Below are positions 24,701 through 35,877 of a stretch of DNA of 64,000 bases, one piece after another; position 1 is the first letter of the stretch; each line of letters opens with the position of its first letter. The notes beneath the pieces were generated by a model. The model saw only the letters and a program-made list of their open reading frames with translations, searched no databases and was not told the origin of the DNA. This stretch comes from Macquaria australasica. Taxonomy: Eukaryota > Chordata > Actinopteri > Centrarchiformes > Percichthyidae. Location of the stretch: NCBI GenBank assembly GCA_005408345.1, contig SEMN01000087.1, forward strand, positions 1,116,001 to 1,180,000, given 5' to 3'. The position numbers were made by a program, and so were the translations under genes.

Positions 24701-26109
24701 TGTAGGTGTGTGTGTGCAGGGCATGAATAAGCCAGCCTCGTTGTTATCTGTCTAACTATCAAGATTCTCCCCTCTGTCATGACATTATTGACAATTTCAC
24801 AAAAAAAAATGCATGCGTGCGCACACACATTCGCACATTCGCGCACATCTTTTGTTTAGATTTAGCTCTGTAGATCTGTCTAAATCCCAAAATATTCAGC
24901 CCATGCCTTCCTTTCCCGCTCTGTCCTACTTGGGAGCAGAAAGCAACACCTGAAACCTACTTGTACAATAATGTTAATGGCCAGTTCCCGGCAACCATAA
25001 TTAGGACTCACTATAAAGAAAAGCAAAGAGCCACAATAAATTACACGCAACCATCCTGTTATCAAAAGTCTCGCTGGTTTTGATACATCTCTATGGCTTC
25101 TCCATTTTGCTGACCCACTGGTTCCAAAATGTCAGCTACTACAAACTGGAGCACTGCCTTGTAAGCTGCTTCAAAACGAGCACAGGGTCTCTTTCTCTAG
25201 CCTGATTTTGGACACCCCCTGCTGACGCTACCGCAAAATGCAAGACACCTGCAGTACCTTACTTCCAAAGCGGACTCCACTAAAAAAATACTTCAGTTCT
25301 GATAGAAATGTGCTTTTAATTATTGGAAAAGAAAGCTCATTTTTCTTCCTCTAGGTAACATTTACATTTTATACACCTGCCACTATGGCCACATTAACAT
25401 GCCTACAAGCTTCTGCATCAACAAAAACTTCATTTTTAACAATATCAAAAATGTTATACTACATTGAAAAAAAAAAAGAGTTACAATATCGTCTTCATTT
25501 ATAGCATGTTTCTTAGGTTTGAATATGCCTTCTATTGTCTATGAAGCCACATGTACCCTCTAGTCTCTGGTTAGCCTGCACTCATCTGCAGCCCTATCAT
25601 CTGCATCAGTTGGCAGATACAAAGAACATAACGCTGATTTGCGTGTGAGCGTGTGCGCCTTTTGTGTGTTGCACTGCTGCACTTGCTCGTGCGTGCAAGT
25701 CTGTGTGTGTGTGTTTGTGTACACTGTCTTTTTATATGATAAAGTGGGAGTGTCAGAGGCATCTGACGGTTCCCAGACTTTGGCTCTGTTTTATCTGATG
25801 CTGAGATGGCAGCTGTTGACCAAAGGAATTCATACATGTGTGTATAATTTGTCTTATGGCTCAAAACAAACACGGGACTCGGGACATCTTTTACCCATTC
25901 AATTTGACATGACACAAACAAAAATGTGTGTTTGGTTTCTGGGTTGCTTGATTATAATTTCAGGGCTGTCTATAAATAGAACAGACCACAAATCTGAGCA
26001 CATTACAGAGTATTTTCTCCAAACAAACAAACTATCAACATCCTTGAACCAATGCTGACTGAAGCATGTTGCAGCATAGCTTTGAACTCACCATTTTATT
26101 TGCCTCCTC
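23408..26109. other. Noncoding region with a (TG) microsatellite
   Basis: No gene is seen. An uninterrupted (TG)16 tract lies at 24668-24699, with a G-rich patch at 24419-24442 just before it. A further GTGT-rich stretch lies at about 25645-25720. Open frames here (for example 24137-24607 and 25571-26058) follow the low-complexity tracts and have no domains. Confidence 0.4.
24668..24699. repeat. (TG)16 microsatellite
   Basis: Sixteen uninterrupted GT/TG dinucleotides followed by a shorter interrupted TGTG stretch to about 24716. Confidence 0.95.
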
Positions 26110-26820
26110 TTAATGATAATAATCTCAGGACTGGCAGCGGCGAATGAGCCTCCCCTGAATCACAAAGGGGGAAAAAACGACATAAATTAATAATGAGCAA
26201 AATTACTCAAACCCTGCACACCACGACCTGCCGCAGCACGGTGAGTAGCGGGCCCTAAGGTGACAAAGCTAGATAAATATTTTATTTCTAAATATGATTT
26301 TGGGGTCCTGAGCTTGCTGTCTGACAACCCTGCCCAGGTTATTGCAGCACATGGCTAAACCATTAAGCTAAAAGGAGACTTGGAATCCATCTGCGGCTCT
26401 TGTCTGGACAGAAGCAACTCAGACTCGGAGATCAGGTTTATGTGTAGCAGCCAGCTTCTGAGCCTTGCGTCTTGCCAGTGAAGTGAGTAGATGGTGTTCT
26501 TTGGGTGCCCTCAGGTGGAAGCATGGTATAATTGCTGTTGACAACCTACAAGTCATTGTGCAATTAAAGCATCTGCCGCTCCTGTGTGGCAGCGGGCTGT
26601 GATGCCTTGTGACAGCTCGTAGCCATTAAGCAACTGTAAGCAGCTGGCGTGCCTCGGTGGGGGAAAATAATGTGACAGAGGCACTCCCCCCTATTGTTGC
26701 CCTTGTCTCATTGGGGAAAAGAGGGACATTACATCACTCACTGAGTTCTCGGGCATCTCAATGAATGGGAAAGGGGCACATCTACAAATTAGAATTGGCA
26801 CAGCTGGATGTCCAAATGAT
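26110..26820. promoter_or_regulatory. Candidate enhancer about 2.5 kb upstream of zfp64
   Basis: A repeat-poor, complex stretch between AT-rich flanks, ending just before the interspersed repeat at 26.9 kb. It contains AAATTAATAATGAGCAAAATT near 26190, AGATAAATATTTTATTT near 26271, and several CAGCTG/CAGCTT-type cores. It has no frame with protein-like content. Its target could be zfp64, sall4 or the more distant tshz2. Confidence 0.3.
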
Positions 26821-26942
26821 ATTTTGTTTCTGAGTACGACAAATTAATAAGAGCTTATGGTTTTAAAAGGATGGGGGGGACTCTTGTGATAAAAAAAACA
26901 GCCACTACTAGCACACAGTGTACTTTGGTATTGCTGTAAATT

Positions 26943-27316
26943 AGAGCTTAAACAATTGGTAAATTGATTGATTAGTCGATCGACAGGAAATTAACTGGCA
27001 ACAATTTTGATTATCGATTAATCATTTAAGTAATTTTGAAAGCAAAAATGGCAAAAATGTAGTGGTTCCAGCTTTTCAAATGTGATGATTCTTTCTTTTC
27101 TTTGTTTACTGTGATAGTAAATTGAATATCTTTGCGTTGTGGACTGTTGGTCGTACAAAAAAAGAAATTTGAATATGTCAACTGGCATTCTGGGAAATTG
27201 TGATTGGCATTTTTCAATATTCTGATATTTCCAAGATCAAATGATTAGTTGATTAATTGAGAAAATAACCTGCTGCTTAATCGGTAAAGAAAATAATCGT
27301 TAGTTGCAGTCCTACT
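26943..27316. repeat. Interspersed repeat, same family as 17597-17900 (copy 2)
   Basis: This is the better preserved of the two copies, reading from AGAGCTTAAACAATTGG through TTTTGATTATCGATTAATC to ATAATCGTTAGTTGCAGTCC. The end is the reverse complement of the GGACTGCAACTAACGATTAT start typical of this fish repeat. Repeated ATTAATC/GATTAAT motifs at both ends allow it to fold back. It is noncoding. Confidence 0.8.
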
Positions 27317-28979
27317 GGGAATATTTGTAATGATACACATTACATGTTGGTGCAGTGCGTCCTCATGAATAAGGCGTAATAATGAAGCGACTAACCTGCT
27401 CAATCATAAGACTTCCTGGTTGAAGAGGGGCGAGAAAGTGTGAAAAGTGAAAAACCAGATTTACAATTCTTTTGATTGTGAAAATGAAGTCTAGATCAAA
27501 GTAGAGAGCACACTGGCCTGTTCTCCACTTCTGGAGGGATGACATAAGTCTTTCTTTAATTAACCCATTTCTGAGTCATTTGTCTGTCACATGTGAATGT
27601 GGTCTGTGATGTACATTTGAGTTTCTGGGGGATTTATGCACGTATGATTTGCACGCTCTTCGGTCAGATGTAATTATTTATTTACTTATCTCATTTTCAT
27701 GTCTTTTCTTCTTCCAGACCGAGTCATCAATTTTCAGAATGCCCTAAGAAAACAGTACTTTCCTACTAATATGACATAAACTGTTACCGTACATTTATCT
27801 GAATCTATGGGGACAATCCTGACAGAATGAAATTCAAAGACAGCGGTAATCAACTAGTCAGATTCATGAGGGCAGGCCATGAAAGGCCCTGCATCGTGTG
27901 TGTGTGCGTGTGTGTGCGCGCGCACCTCCTGTCTGTCTCAGGGATTTGCTGTTTCAGCAGGGAAGGAATCAGTCCTGTGCCTTTGCCATGCAGGAAAGTC
28001 AGCGTAAGGAAATTCCTGAGCTTCACAGTGGCAATCAGGCAGTTAAGGACCTGCCACTGAAAATGGAGCTGCATGTCAGTCACTTTCATGGCTTATTCAC
28101 ACAAGCACAACTGCTCTGGCATAAAAAGAGGCATTCTCATTCACTCACCCCAACAACCCAGTAAATTGCCCTTACTTGAAAGATGGTAGACTATGTATAT
28201 TTAAGTGCCCTACAACAATTGCCACGTCTGAAAGCTTACCTCTCACACAGGAGAAACACTCTTTAAAGTCGTTGCAGGTACCACAGGAAGTGCTAGGGCC
28301 ATATTCTACGTTGCAGCGGCCCAGAGCTACTCTGCAAACAATGTAGACAGTAGACTTTTAAGACCAATGTCGGTTTATATGGTCCAACAAACGAACAGTT
28401 TTAGTATGCATGGTGGGCCATTGTGGGCCTTTTTATTGCACTTCCACCACGACAGGTGGCAGTAACGTTAACGGTCTTGCTAGGCTTTTTAGAAACGAAG
28501 AAAACACGGTTTCAGATGAGTGGGTCCTCTTCTTCTTGTTGTTTTTTAACAGAACTAAATAACATTTTCAGGACAAAAGCGGCTCAGTGGCTGAATCCCA
28601 CTCCTCACAGCGTTGGCAGTGCTGCTTTCAGGTACTCGTAAAGGTAAATGCAACTCACTGACTCCTGTGTGATTTACTAAAGAATTGGCCCCATGTTTAA
28701 TTCATTTTTTCTTCTTCACATTTTTGAACTAAGACAGCCCAAAGACAGCTTATGAAGCACTGGCAGAATGCAGAGGGGGGAAACCTCAGACTTGCGGTTG
28801 GTGTTTTGATTAGCTGACTTTCCAAATGAAAAAAAAAAATAATAATAATATGACAATTAAAAAGAAAACCAAACAGCAAAAATATAAATTCTAAAAACAA
28901 TAGTCACTGTAAAAAAAATAAATAAAAAATAAATAATAACCTTGTAACCAAAAATACACCGCTTTTATTGTGTTCTCGT
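27317..28979. other. Noncoding flank immediately left of the zfp64 promoter
   Basis: No gene is seen. A GT/GC alternating tract lies at about 27896-27924. A/T-rich low-complexity sequence fills 28825-28945. A stretch at 28276-28640 is less AT-rich and contains AGGTGGCAG (about 28456), a partial CTCF-like core, but its flank fits poorly. Confidence 0.35.
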
Positions 28980-29282
28980 CCATGCTCAGAGGTGGTAATT
29001 TAGATTTTTCCCATAGTCGTAAAAGCAACGCGTGACAAAACGCATGCTTATCCCGCTGCCGCAAACCCCGCGTGGCATGTCGTAAAAAACGATCAGTGTC
29101 GGTGTTGTCAAGAGAAGTGAACCGATATTTGCCATTGATAGCCAGACCGCGGTAGATTTCGCATTTTGAAATATGTAATAAGTTGCGCTGGCTGCGTGTT
29201 CAGTCTAACGACACGGCGGACGTCGTGTGTGGGCTTTGAGGAGCCAGAAGATGAGCTGATCTCCAGCAAAACAAGCTCGAAG
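28980..29282 (+). promoter_or_regulatory. zfp64: zfp64 promoter and 5' UTR region
   Basis: This segment directly precedes the zfp64 ATG and is visibly richer in CpG than the AT-rich DNA to its left. Examples are the stretches around 29030-29080 and 29145-29225, including a GACGTC core at about 29220. This is the usual signature of a CpG-type vertebrate promoter. No TATA box or convincing CCAAT box was seen. The transcription start cannot be placed from sequence, so the split between promoter and 5' UTR is unknown. Confidence 0.5.
29251..29259 (+). promoter_or_regulatory. Minimal upstream ORF (Met-Ser-stop) before zfp64
   Basis: The sequence ATG AGC TGA lies 24 nt upstream of the zfp64 start codon. 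It has G at -3 and A at +4, a moderately good initiation context. If the leader includes it, a two-codon uORF would let ribosomes terminate and reinitiate close to the main ATG. That could dampen or stress-tune translation. Inclusion in the mRNA is inferred, not shown. Confidence 0.4.
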
Positions 29283-32031
29283 ATGGCAACATGCAACGCC
29301 GAAGGTAAAGGAAAACTGTTCCCTCGTCTCTCAAACGCCCCAGTCACGGTTTTGCGTCGTGATATCGCACTAATGTTGTTGTCAGTTTCACATACGTACA
29401 CCATACAGCTTCCTATTGAAATCGTGGTTTCCTGTTTTGTGTTTTCTGCCTTCTGAAGTCGCTGCAGGGCATTCTGTTGTGGTGCAGGTGAGCCCAGATA
29501 TCCATATCTGTGGCTTCTGCAAGCAGCAGTATAATAATTTTGAGGTCTTTATCGCCCATAAGCAAAATGGATGCTCCCTACCCACCCCTGACACATCAGC
29601 CACCACTGCAACAGCAACTCTCCCAGGTAAAATACTTCACTTCTGGTTCCGTTGTCCATACAAACTTGATTTACAGCCTGCTTGTCTCATGCACTCGGAA
29701 CACATTATTCATAGTCAAATTCTTCTCCTGCTCAGACTCCAGCGCTGAGTTTGTTTTCGAGGAAACCTACCAGACCTGTGTTATAAGAGGTGTCAAAAAG
29801 ATCCTGACCAAAGCACAGAAAACACCTTCCAAAAAATTAAAACCTGCCCTGACTTCAAAGAGACACAGCTGCTGTTTCTCAGGTTGGTGCCTCTCGCCGT
29901 TTATGACTGTAACACATTCCTTCCTTTCGGCTGCCAAGCGGGGAGAGCGGCACTTCCTGCCAGTCAAGTCCCATGTTATTAGCTTTTATTTATTTAGGAC
30001 ACTTTTAGATGAACTTTCCACGGGTACACAGGCTGCACACACCTTGTAAAAGCACATTTTCTGTTGATCTACAGGTTGCACTTTTAAGACACAGTATGGC
30101 CAAAAAGACATGGAGCGGCATCTCAAAACCCACACCGGTATGTCGGTACCCTTCCTCATGTGGCTCTTTGTTGCTTTTAAAAGCACTTTAGAATCGGATA
30201 TTGACTCAAGTTGTTTTTTCATCCGCCATCCAGGGGAGAAGCCGTTTGAATGTGAGCTGTGCCACAAGCGCTTCAGTCGACGGGACAAGCTCAACATGCA
30301 CAGCCGCTCACATACAGGCGAGAAGCCGCACAAGTGTAAACACTGTCCCTATGCAGCAGCAGACAGCAGCAGTTTGAAGAAGCACCTGCGTATCCACTAT
30401 GATGAACGGCCTTTTAAATGCCAGATCTGTCCTTACGCCAGCCGCAACTCCAGCCAACTCACCGTGCACCTCCGCTCGCACACTGGTAGGTGATCAAAAA
30501 TCCAGAACTGTCTGCAGCTGTGGGATGATGTTTTGTAGACTGCATTGAACATCGTATTGTGTTTTGTCTCATTTATTTCATTTTGATTTTCCAAGGGGAT
30601 GCACCTTTCCAGTGCCAACAGTGTGATGCAAAGTTCAAAATCAACTCAGACCTGAAGAGGCACATCCGGATTCACTCCGGCGAAAAGCCTTACAAGTGTG
30701 ACTTTTGTGAATACCGCTGCGCCATGAAAGGCAACCTGAAGTCTCACATTCAGATCAAACATGGCACCGAGAACTCCTTCCACTGTGTGCACTGTGATTT
30801 CCAGTGTGCCAACAAAACTGCCCTGCGACAACACTCGCGAGAACACCAACCCACTCAGCCCATCCAGTGTTCCAAGTGCACTTACTCCTGCTCCAGCAAG
30901 GGGGCGCTCAAGGTCCACGAGAGGATCCACTCAGAGGAGCGCCCCTTTAAATGTGACTTCTGCAACTTTGCCTCCAAGCAGCGCAGCAACCTCGTCATCC
31001 ACAAAAAGAAGTGCCACTCAGATAAGCCTGAAAAGGGCAGCGGCGGGAAAGGTGGCAGAGGTGGAGGAAAAAGCGGAGGAGGTGACTCTCCAAAGCCCGT
31101 CGGCTCCAGATATCGGGCCAAACTAGATGCAACTCGAGCATTCTGCTGTGACTCGTGCAACGCCTCCTTTGTGAGGGAAGACTCCCTGCGGAGCCACAAG
31201 AAGCAACATAGAGACACTCAGAATGTGTTGCAGTTCCAGCTCTCCACCCCGGCCGATGCAGTCAACTTGGTTCCTGTCACAACGTCACAGAGCAACACGC
31301 AGCTTGAAGTTCCTATCCCGCCTGACTCAATGGCTCCTTACAGCAGTGCACAGCTCAAAATCATCGTATCTCACCCTCTGGGCCAGGAGAACCCCTTAAT
31401 TCCAGCTGGTGTGGATAGTCAGAATAAAACCAACATGGTCCTGCTAAGTCCAGAAAGCCAGGACATGGTAGTCAACTCCATGATCCAACAGGTCAACCTG
31501 CTAGCGCCTATGCAACCCCTCGTTTCGTCCCAGGCTGCCGAAGCCACCCTTGAACCCCAGACGGTCCTGTTGACACAGCTCACCCCCGACAACACCAACA
31601 ACCCGCTCCACCAGGCCCTGCTGCAGACGGCCATAACCACTCAGGACTCCAGCAGCGGCTCGCAGACTTTCATCACAACCTGCTCCGAACTGGAGGGCCT
31701 CAACGCCTTGATCCAGGAGGGTGGCACAGAGGTTACAGTGGTGACAGAAGGGAACACCGCCATGGTGACCACGGCAACTCCACCCAACATGGTGTGTGGT
31801 CCATCGGAGGACATATCCAAGCCGGCAGTGACGGTTACGGTCGAGGAGAGTGCCTTAGCCTGTGAGGAAAGTGCGTTACTGGTACCAAACATCAGCCTGG
31901 GCAGCCAGAATGTGGTCATTCATGGCGTTCCACTGATAGTGTCCACTCAGCCACAGCAGAGTGCAATAGAGCAGCTCTCTCCTCACACACTCTACTCTGA
32001 TTCACACACACTGGAAGGCATCCCACAATGA
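29283..32031 (+). CDS. zfp64: Zfp64 zinc finger protein, six coding exons
   Basis: The spliced CDS is join(29283..29304, 29459..29626, 29736..29882, 30075..30137, 30234..30485, 30596..32031), giving 2088 nt and 695 aa plus TGA. Every intron is GT/AG and phase 1. The start ATG has A at -3 and G at +4. The protein opens with an atypical C2HC unit (residues 25-46, CGFCKQQ to QNGC, preceded by SPDIHIC). It continues with nine C2H2 fingers at about 109-358, then a Gly/Lys-rich linker (about 362-390) and an isolated finger at 402-422 (CDSC to HKKQH). A Gln/Ser/Thr-rich tail follows, containing QTFIT and LNALIQEG motifs. The finger order, the CTFKTQYGQKDMERHLK finger, the HTGDAPFQC linker and the tail motifs match vertebrate ZFP64 (human about 681 aa). 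The family consists of nuclear DNA-binding transcription regulators; human ZFP64 is reported to act at the KMT2A promoter and mouse Zfp64 in Notch and mesenchymal contexts. Regulation is unseen apart from the short uORF. Alternative last exons known in mammals were not found here. Confidence 0.95.
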
Positions 32032-32482
32032 GTGGAGGGTTCGGTGTGTTTCCCTCACAATGTAAAGATGTAACTGCATCATAAGCTATTTCTTTGCCAG
32101 TAAGAACTCTTAGGCCTAAAGGTTACGTGTGTGCAGGCCATTATCAGTAACGGCTTTTGTTTCTTGCAATTTCATCATTAACCACTAAAGTAACAATACT
32201 GTTGACTTTGGAGACATAATTGTTTTAGTTTTCTGATTTTAGAATAATTAATTGTTGTCGTAGCACAATAGTTCAATCCAGAATGTTGTCATGTTTAACA
32301 TTGATTAACTTTTGAATGTGAAACTTAATCATTTGGACATAATTTGATATGCTCTATTTTCAAGTTTCATTTTTGGAGGGATTCAAATTAAAATTAACCT
32401 TATTTTAAATAAATGAATTGAATTAATCAGTCAATTAAAATAAGGTTTATTTTCAGGCAGCAAATAAAAAAGTCTGAATAAA
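32032..32482 (+). other. zfp64: zfp64 3' UTR with polyadenylation signals
   Basis: The AT-rich sequence after the TGA carries AATAAA hexamers at 32408-32413, 32463-32468 and 32477-32482, any of which could direct 3' end formation. The last has a flanking T- and TG-rich stretch downstream (from about 32517), as expected for a cleavage/polyadenylation site. An inverted repeat at 32396-32447 lies just before the last two signals. The true end needs transcript data. Confidence 0.5.
32396..32447. repeat. Inverted repeat in the zfp64 3' UTR
   Basis: The 13-nt arm AACCTTATTTTAA at 32396-32408 is perfectly complementary to TTAAAATAAGGTT at 32435-32447, with a 26-nt AT-rich loop between them. The first AATAAA starts at the edge of the left arm, so folding in the RNA could hide or present that signal. 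It could also be the remnant of a small foldback element. Confidence 0.5.
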
Positions 32483-32561
32483 GTCTGAAACAAATGGACA
32501 CAACTTGAAATTGAATGAGTGTCTTGAATGAACGTCTGTGCCATGGATTTCTCCAGTTTGT

Positions 32562-32575
32562 CCATTAGGTGGCAG
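32562..32575 (+). promoter_or_regulatory. CTCF-like motif downstream of zfp64
   Basis: CCATTAGGTGGCAG matches the CTCF core consensus CCACNAGGTGGCAG at all informative positions except the fourth base (T for C). It lies within 150 bp of the likely zfp64 3' end, between zfp64 and the sall4 intergenic region. The placement suits a boundary site. Similar motifs also occur inside fish repeats, so occupancy is inference. Confidence 0.4.
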
Positions 32576-33312
32576 CAGAGTGATAAGATTAAAGGGTGAA
32601 GTTTACTCTGAAATTGTGGGGTATTGCAGTCGTGTAGTATTGATTCTACATATTCTGTATGTGACGCTTTTTTTTTTTTAAATTAATATTTTCAAGTCCT
32701 CATTCTGAATCTAGGAAGTAGATGTCAATTGTAGAAAACATTAGACTGCATATCAAGGTCTTAGCTTCTAAAAGCCAAGTTGCTCTCCCAATAGATTTTT
32801 CAATCAAGTGCCTGTTTTGCTTGTGGCTATCTATTATTGTGGCCATTTTTACACTCAGACTTCAGCACTTAGTATTTGCAGAAAGTGAAGGCTGCACCTT
32901 AATAGGAGTCTCCTCTGAACAGTTGACCATTGATTTCTTTCTCGTCCCCCAGCACTAATGGCTCTGCTGATGCAGACTCCTATATTTTCTGGCTCAGCAT
33001 GGCCACAAAACTCAGATGAAGTTGTTTGATGAATGAGTCTTTGCCGGCGCTGAAGTTTCTCCTCAAGAGTTGGTTTATGTTTGAAAAGAGGAACTGTCTT
33101 CTGCCGGAAAAGGAAACGGTACAACAAATATAGCATAGGAATATAAAGACCATGCCCCTTTTGTTGTTATGCTTTAAGAAGGTGTGATGTATTATATACG
33201 ATAACTCCTCATATGTATTTAACTGATGATGCCTTTTATTCTGTTATATCCATTTATTGCCTGTGAGTGGAAGTAATTTTCAATTAGACATTTTCTTGAT
33301 GTGAAGCTCTAT
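32576..33312. other. Noncoding between zfp64 and a nested repeat
   Basis: AT-rich sequence with a T run at 32669-32679. No ORF of note, splice signals or repeat family was recognised. Confidence 0.35.
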
Positions 33313-34109
33313 CAGTGGTGGAATATAAGTACATTTACTCACGTGCCAAAATTAGAAGCAGCTTTATTGTGTACACATACAAGGAATTTGACTCCAGTTC
33401 ACTGCATTTAAGAGGTCAATATTGTACTTTTTACTCTGTAACATTTATGTGACAGCTGTGGCTACTACTTACTTGGCAGATTAAAGGAATAGTTTGACAT
33501 TTTGAGAAATACACTTTAGTTAGATGAGAAAATTGATACCACTTTCCCATCTGTCTGTTATAGTGTCTGTTATATATGACGCTTCAGCCAGCAGCCCGGT
33601 TAGCTTAGCATAGTATAAAGAATAGAAACGGGGAAACAGCTAGCGTAGTTCTGTCCAAAGGTAAGAAGAGTAAAACTGCAACATGTCGCTTTTAAACTTC
33701 AGTTTTAGACAAACGTGATATAATGTGTTAATTGCTGAGCTTTAGAGGTGCTGGTAGGCTGATTTTGTGTCTTTGGACAGAGTCAGGCTAGCCGTTTCCA
33801 GTATTTCTGCTAAGCTAAGCTAGCTATCTGCTCTCTCTGCAAGAAAGCGAATAAGCATATTTTACAAAATGTCAAACTATATTTAGAGTAGCTCAAATTG
33901 GCTCCCTTTCGCCCAACGTCAACATTAAAATGCTGCTTACATGTCAAATGTCACACAAGGCGCCATTCTACTGCATAATTTTACTTTTCGTTTAAGTAGC
34001 TGACATTTTGCTGATAATACTTTCATACTTATACTTCAGTTTTGCATGACTTTAAATTGTTGTATTGCTGCTTTAACAGTAACAGATGTGAATACTTCTT
34101 CCACCACTG
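33313..34109. mobile_element. Outer fish MITE interrupted by another element
   Basis: The ends CAGTGGTGGA (33313-33322) and TCCACCACTG (34100-34109) are perfect 10-bp inverted repeats. The body carries the phrases of a very common fish repeat: AAGTACATTTACTCA, ATTGTACTTTTTACTC, ACATTAAAATGCTGCTTACA, TTTTGCTGATAATACTTTC and GAATACTTCTTCCACCACTG. The middle is replaced by a second element at about 33481-33892. It has no coding capacity. Confidence 0.85.
33481..33892. mobile_element. Inner foldback element, inserted in the outer MITE
   Basis: ATAGTTTGACATTTT at 33489-33503 and AAAATGTCAAACTAT at 33876-33890 are perfect 15-bp inverted ends. The interior has CAGCCAGCAGCC, GGTTAGCTTAGCAT and GCTAAGCTAAGCTAGC phrases. 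It belongs to the same family as 42980-43389. Because it splits the outer element, it inserted later. Confidence 0.85.
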
Positions 34110-35846
34110 AACTGAATGAAGAATGTTTGCTATCCTAAATCCAAGATAAATGAGCATATCTCCTCTTTGAGTCTGAAATTTAGAAGAGAGAATTGGGAAA
34201 TCTAAACATTGAAATTGCTCCTTCAAGTCACAGTAGATGTTTTGTTTGCTCTCCTGCTCACAATGAATAACTAAGAAGTCTTTCACAACCTCAGGAACAG
34301 TGAAAAATGTAAACCAGTCATAAGGAGCACCGTGTTCTGATTCTTCTGTGGGTCTGGACTGGGATAAGTTGTGCTCTTGCGTTGTCAGTACCTGCGCTCC
34401 AGCTCACATTTATATTATTATCCCACCAATGATCCGTGGTGTCAGTGGTGACCCTTTTGAACATTGTGTGTGATTCCCCGACCAAAGTCTGTCGCCTGAT
34501 CTTCAGGTGGAATTGCAAAAAAAAACCTCTTGAAATTCCATTATGTATGAAGATGAGCATTATGTGGGAAAAGCAAGAAGTGCTCTTTTGGTGTATCTCT
34601 TTGGTCTATTATCTAACAGACTTCCAGGCCCTAATCCTGAGCACCCTTGAGGAGGAGGAGAGCCCCCCCCCCCCCCACCACCACCACCTCTCCTGTTCCA
34701 CATGTGACATCATGGCTGGGTGCTTTTTCTATGGGCTACAACATCTTTAGAGCTTTGCTTCAGGGGAGAGTTTGAACCGTTGTAGAGAGTGAAATGTTAT
34801 AATCATGCAGCAATTAATTTATTTTGTGTGTATGCTTGGTGGCTTTTTGTTCGAATAATGAGTGAATGTTGGGCTTTGTCACACCTTATTTTAAATACTT
34901 AGTTTTAGTTAAAAGAAAGAAAAGAAAAATGACATCCATTCTATGATGAAATCTTAAAGTTTTGCTTTGTTAAACTTTTTTTTTTTAAAGGTAGCAGGAG
35001 TTTTAAAACGGACCTGTTGATACTGTATGGCACTTCTCAGTTCTTCCTTCCTGTGTTTGAGATGTCAGCCTTTGAATGGGGTCATAAACGTCTCCCCAAA
35101 AAGCAATTTCCACTCACAGCTGCTTAAAGAAATCGTAAGTTGTGATGCATTCCTCCTGGACATAAATAGATCCAGAGAGGACCAGGTGATAGGAAGGACA
35201 ACAACCAGAACTAGATCAACACACGAGCATTAGCAAAGGAGGGCAGGTACTTTAAATAGTGTGAAAATGTCTAAGGGCTGTAAAATAAACTTTAATGAAT
35301 TTAGCATTCAGTTAATTTCTTTCATCAGAGGTGGTTATAAATCGTTCAGGCAGCCACTGAGTGCAAACTGTTCTTCACACTGCACTCCTCTGGGTACAAT
35401 CTGTCACTCGGTTCAACAATACATTTCTGACCTTTGCTTTGTTTGCACACAATTTGCTGTCCCATCAGTAAATGGCATTGAATGCCTTAATGAAATTAAC
35501 TGATTGGGAAAGTATTGATATGGATTTGTTTTCCAATGCAGGCGTCTTTTTCGCTGTGACACTATTGACATCTTAAGTGAGTTTTTGATTTCTCAGTACA
35601 CTGGAGGCTTTTATCTTGTCTCTGTTCCATTCTGTTTGTCCGTGTGATAGAAATACAAGATGATAGAGCTAATTGATCAGCCTTTTACTGCCATGCAACA
35701 AAAAGACATTTTCATTTGCCTTTCTGAATGCAATGTGATTATTTGCTAAGACATCATTAGGCTATTGTATGTGTCCAAGAGTGGAATCAATAGCATAACT
35801 TTAGGTTGTAAGATTATTTTGCCCCTGTGAGTGGTTGTATGTTTCG

Positions 35847-35877
<31 letters not shown>

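Noticed and set aside
28445..28465. Second possible CTCF motif (AGGTGGCAG) upstream of zfp64
   Set aside because: The bases before the AGGTGGCAG core do not fit the consensus.
29510..30049. Long 179-codon frame reading through zfp64 introns 2 and 3
   Set aside because: It is exon 3 extended into flanking introns; correct splice sites and phase give the zfp64 exon instead.
30646..31919. Long minus-strand frames opposite zfp64 exon 6
   Set aside because: They are antisense shadows of the finger-coding sequence, with no independent start context or domains.
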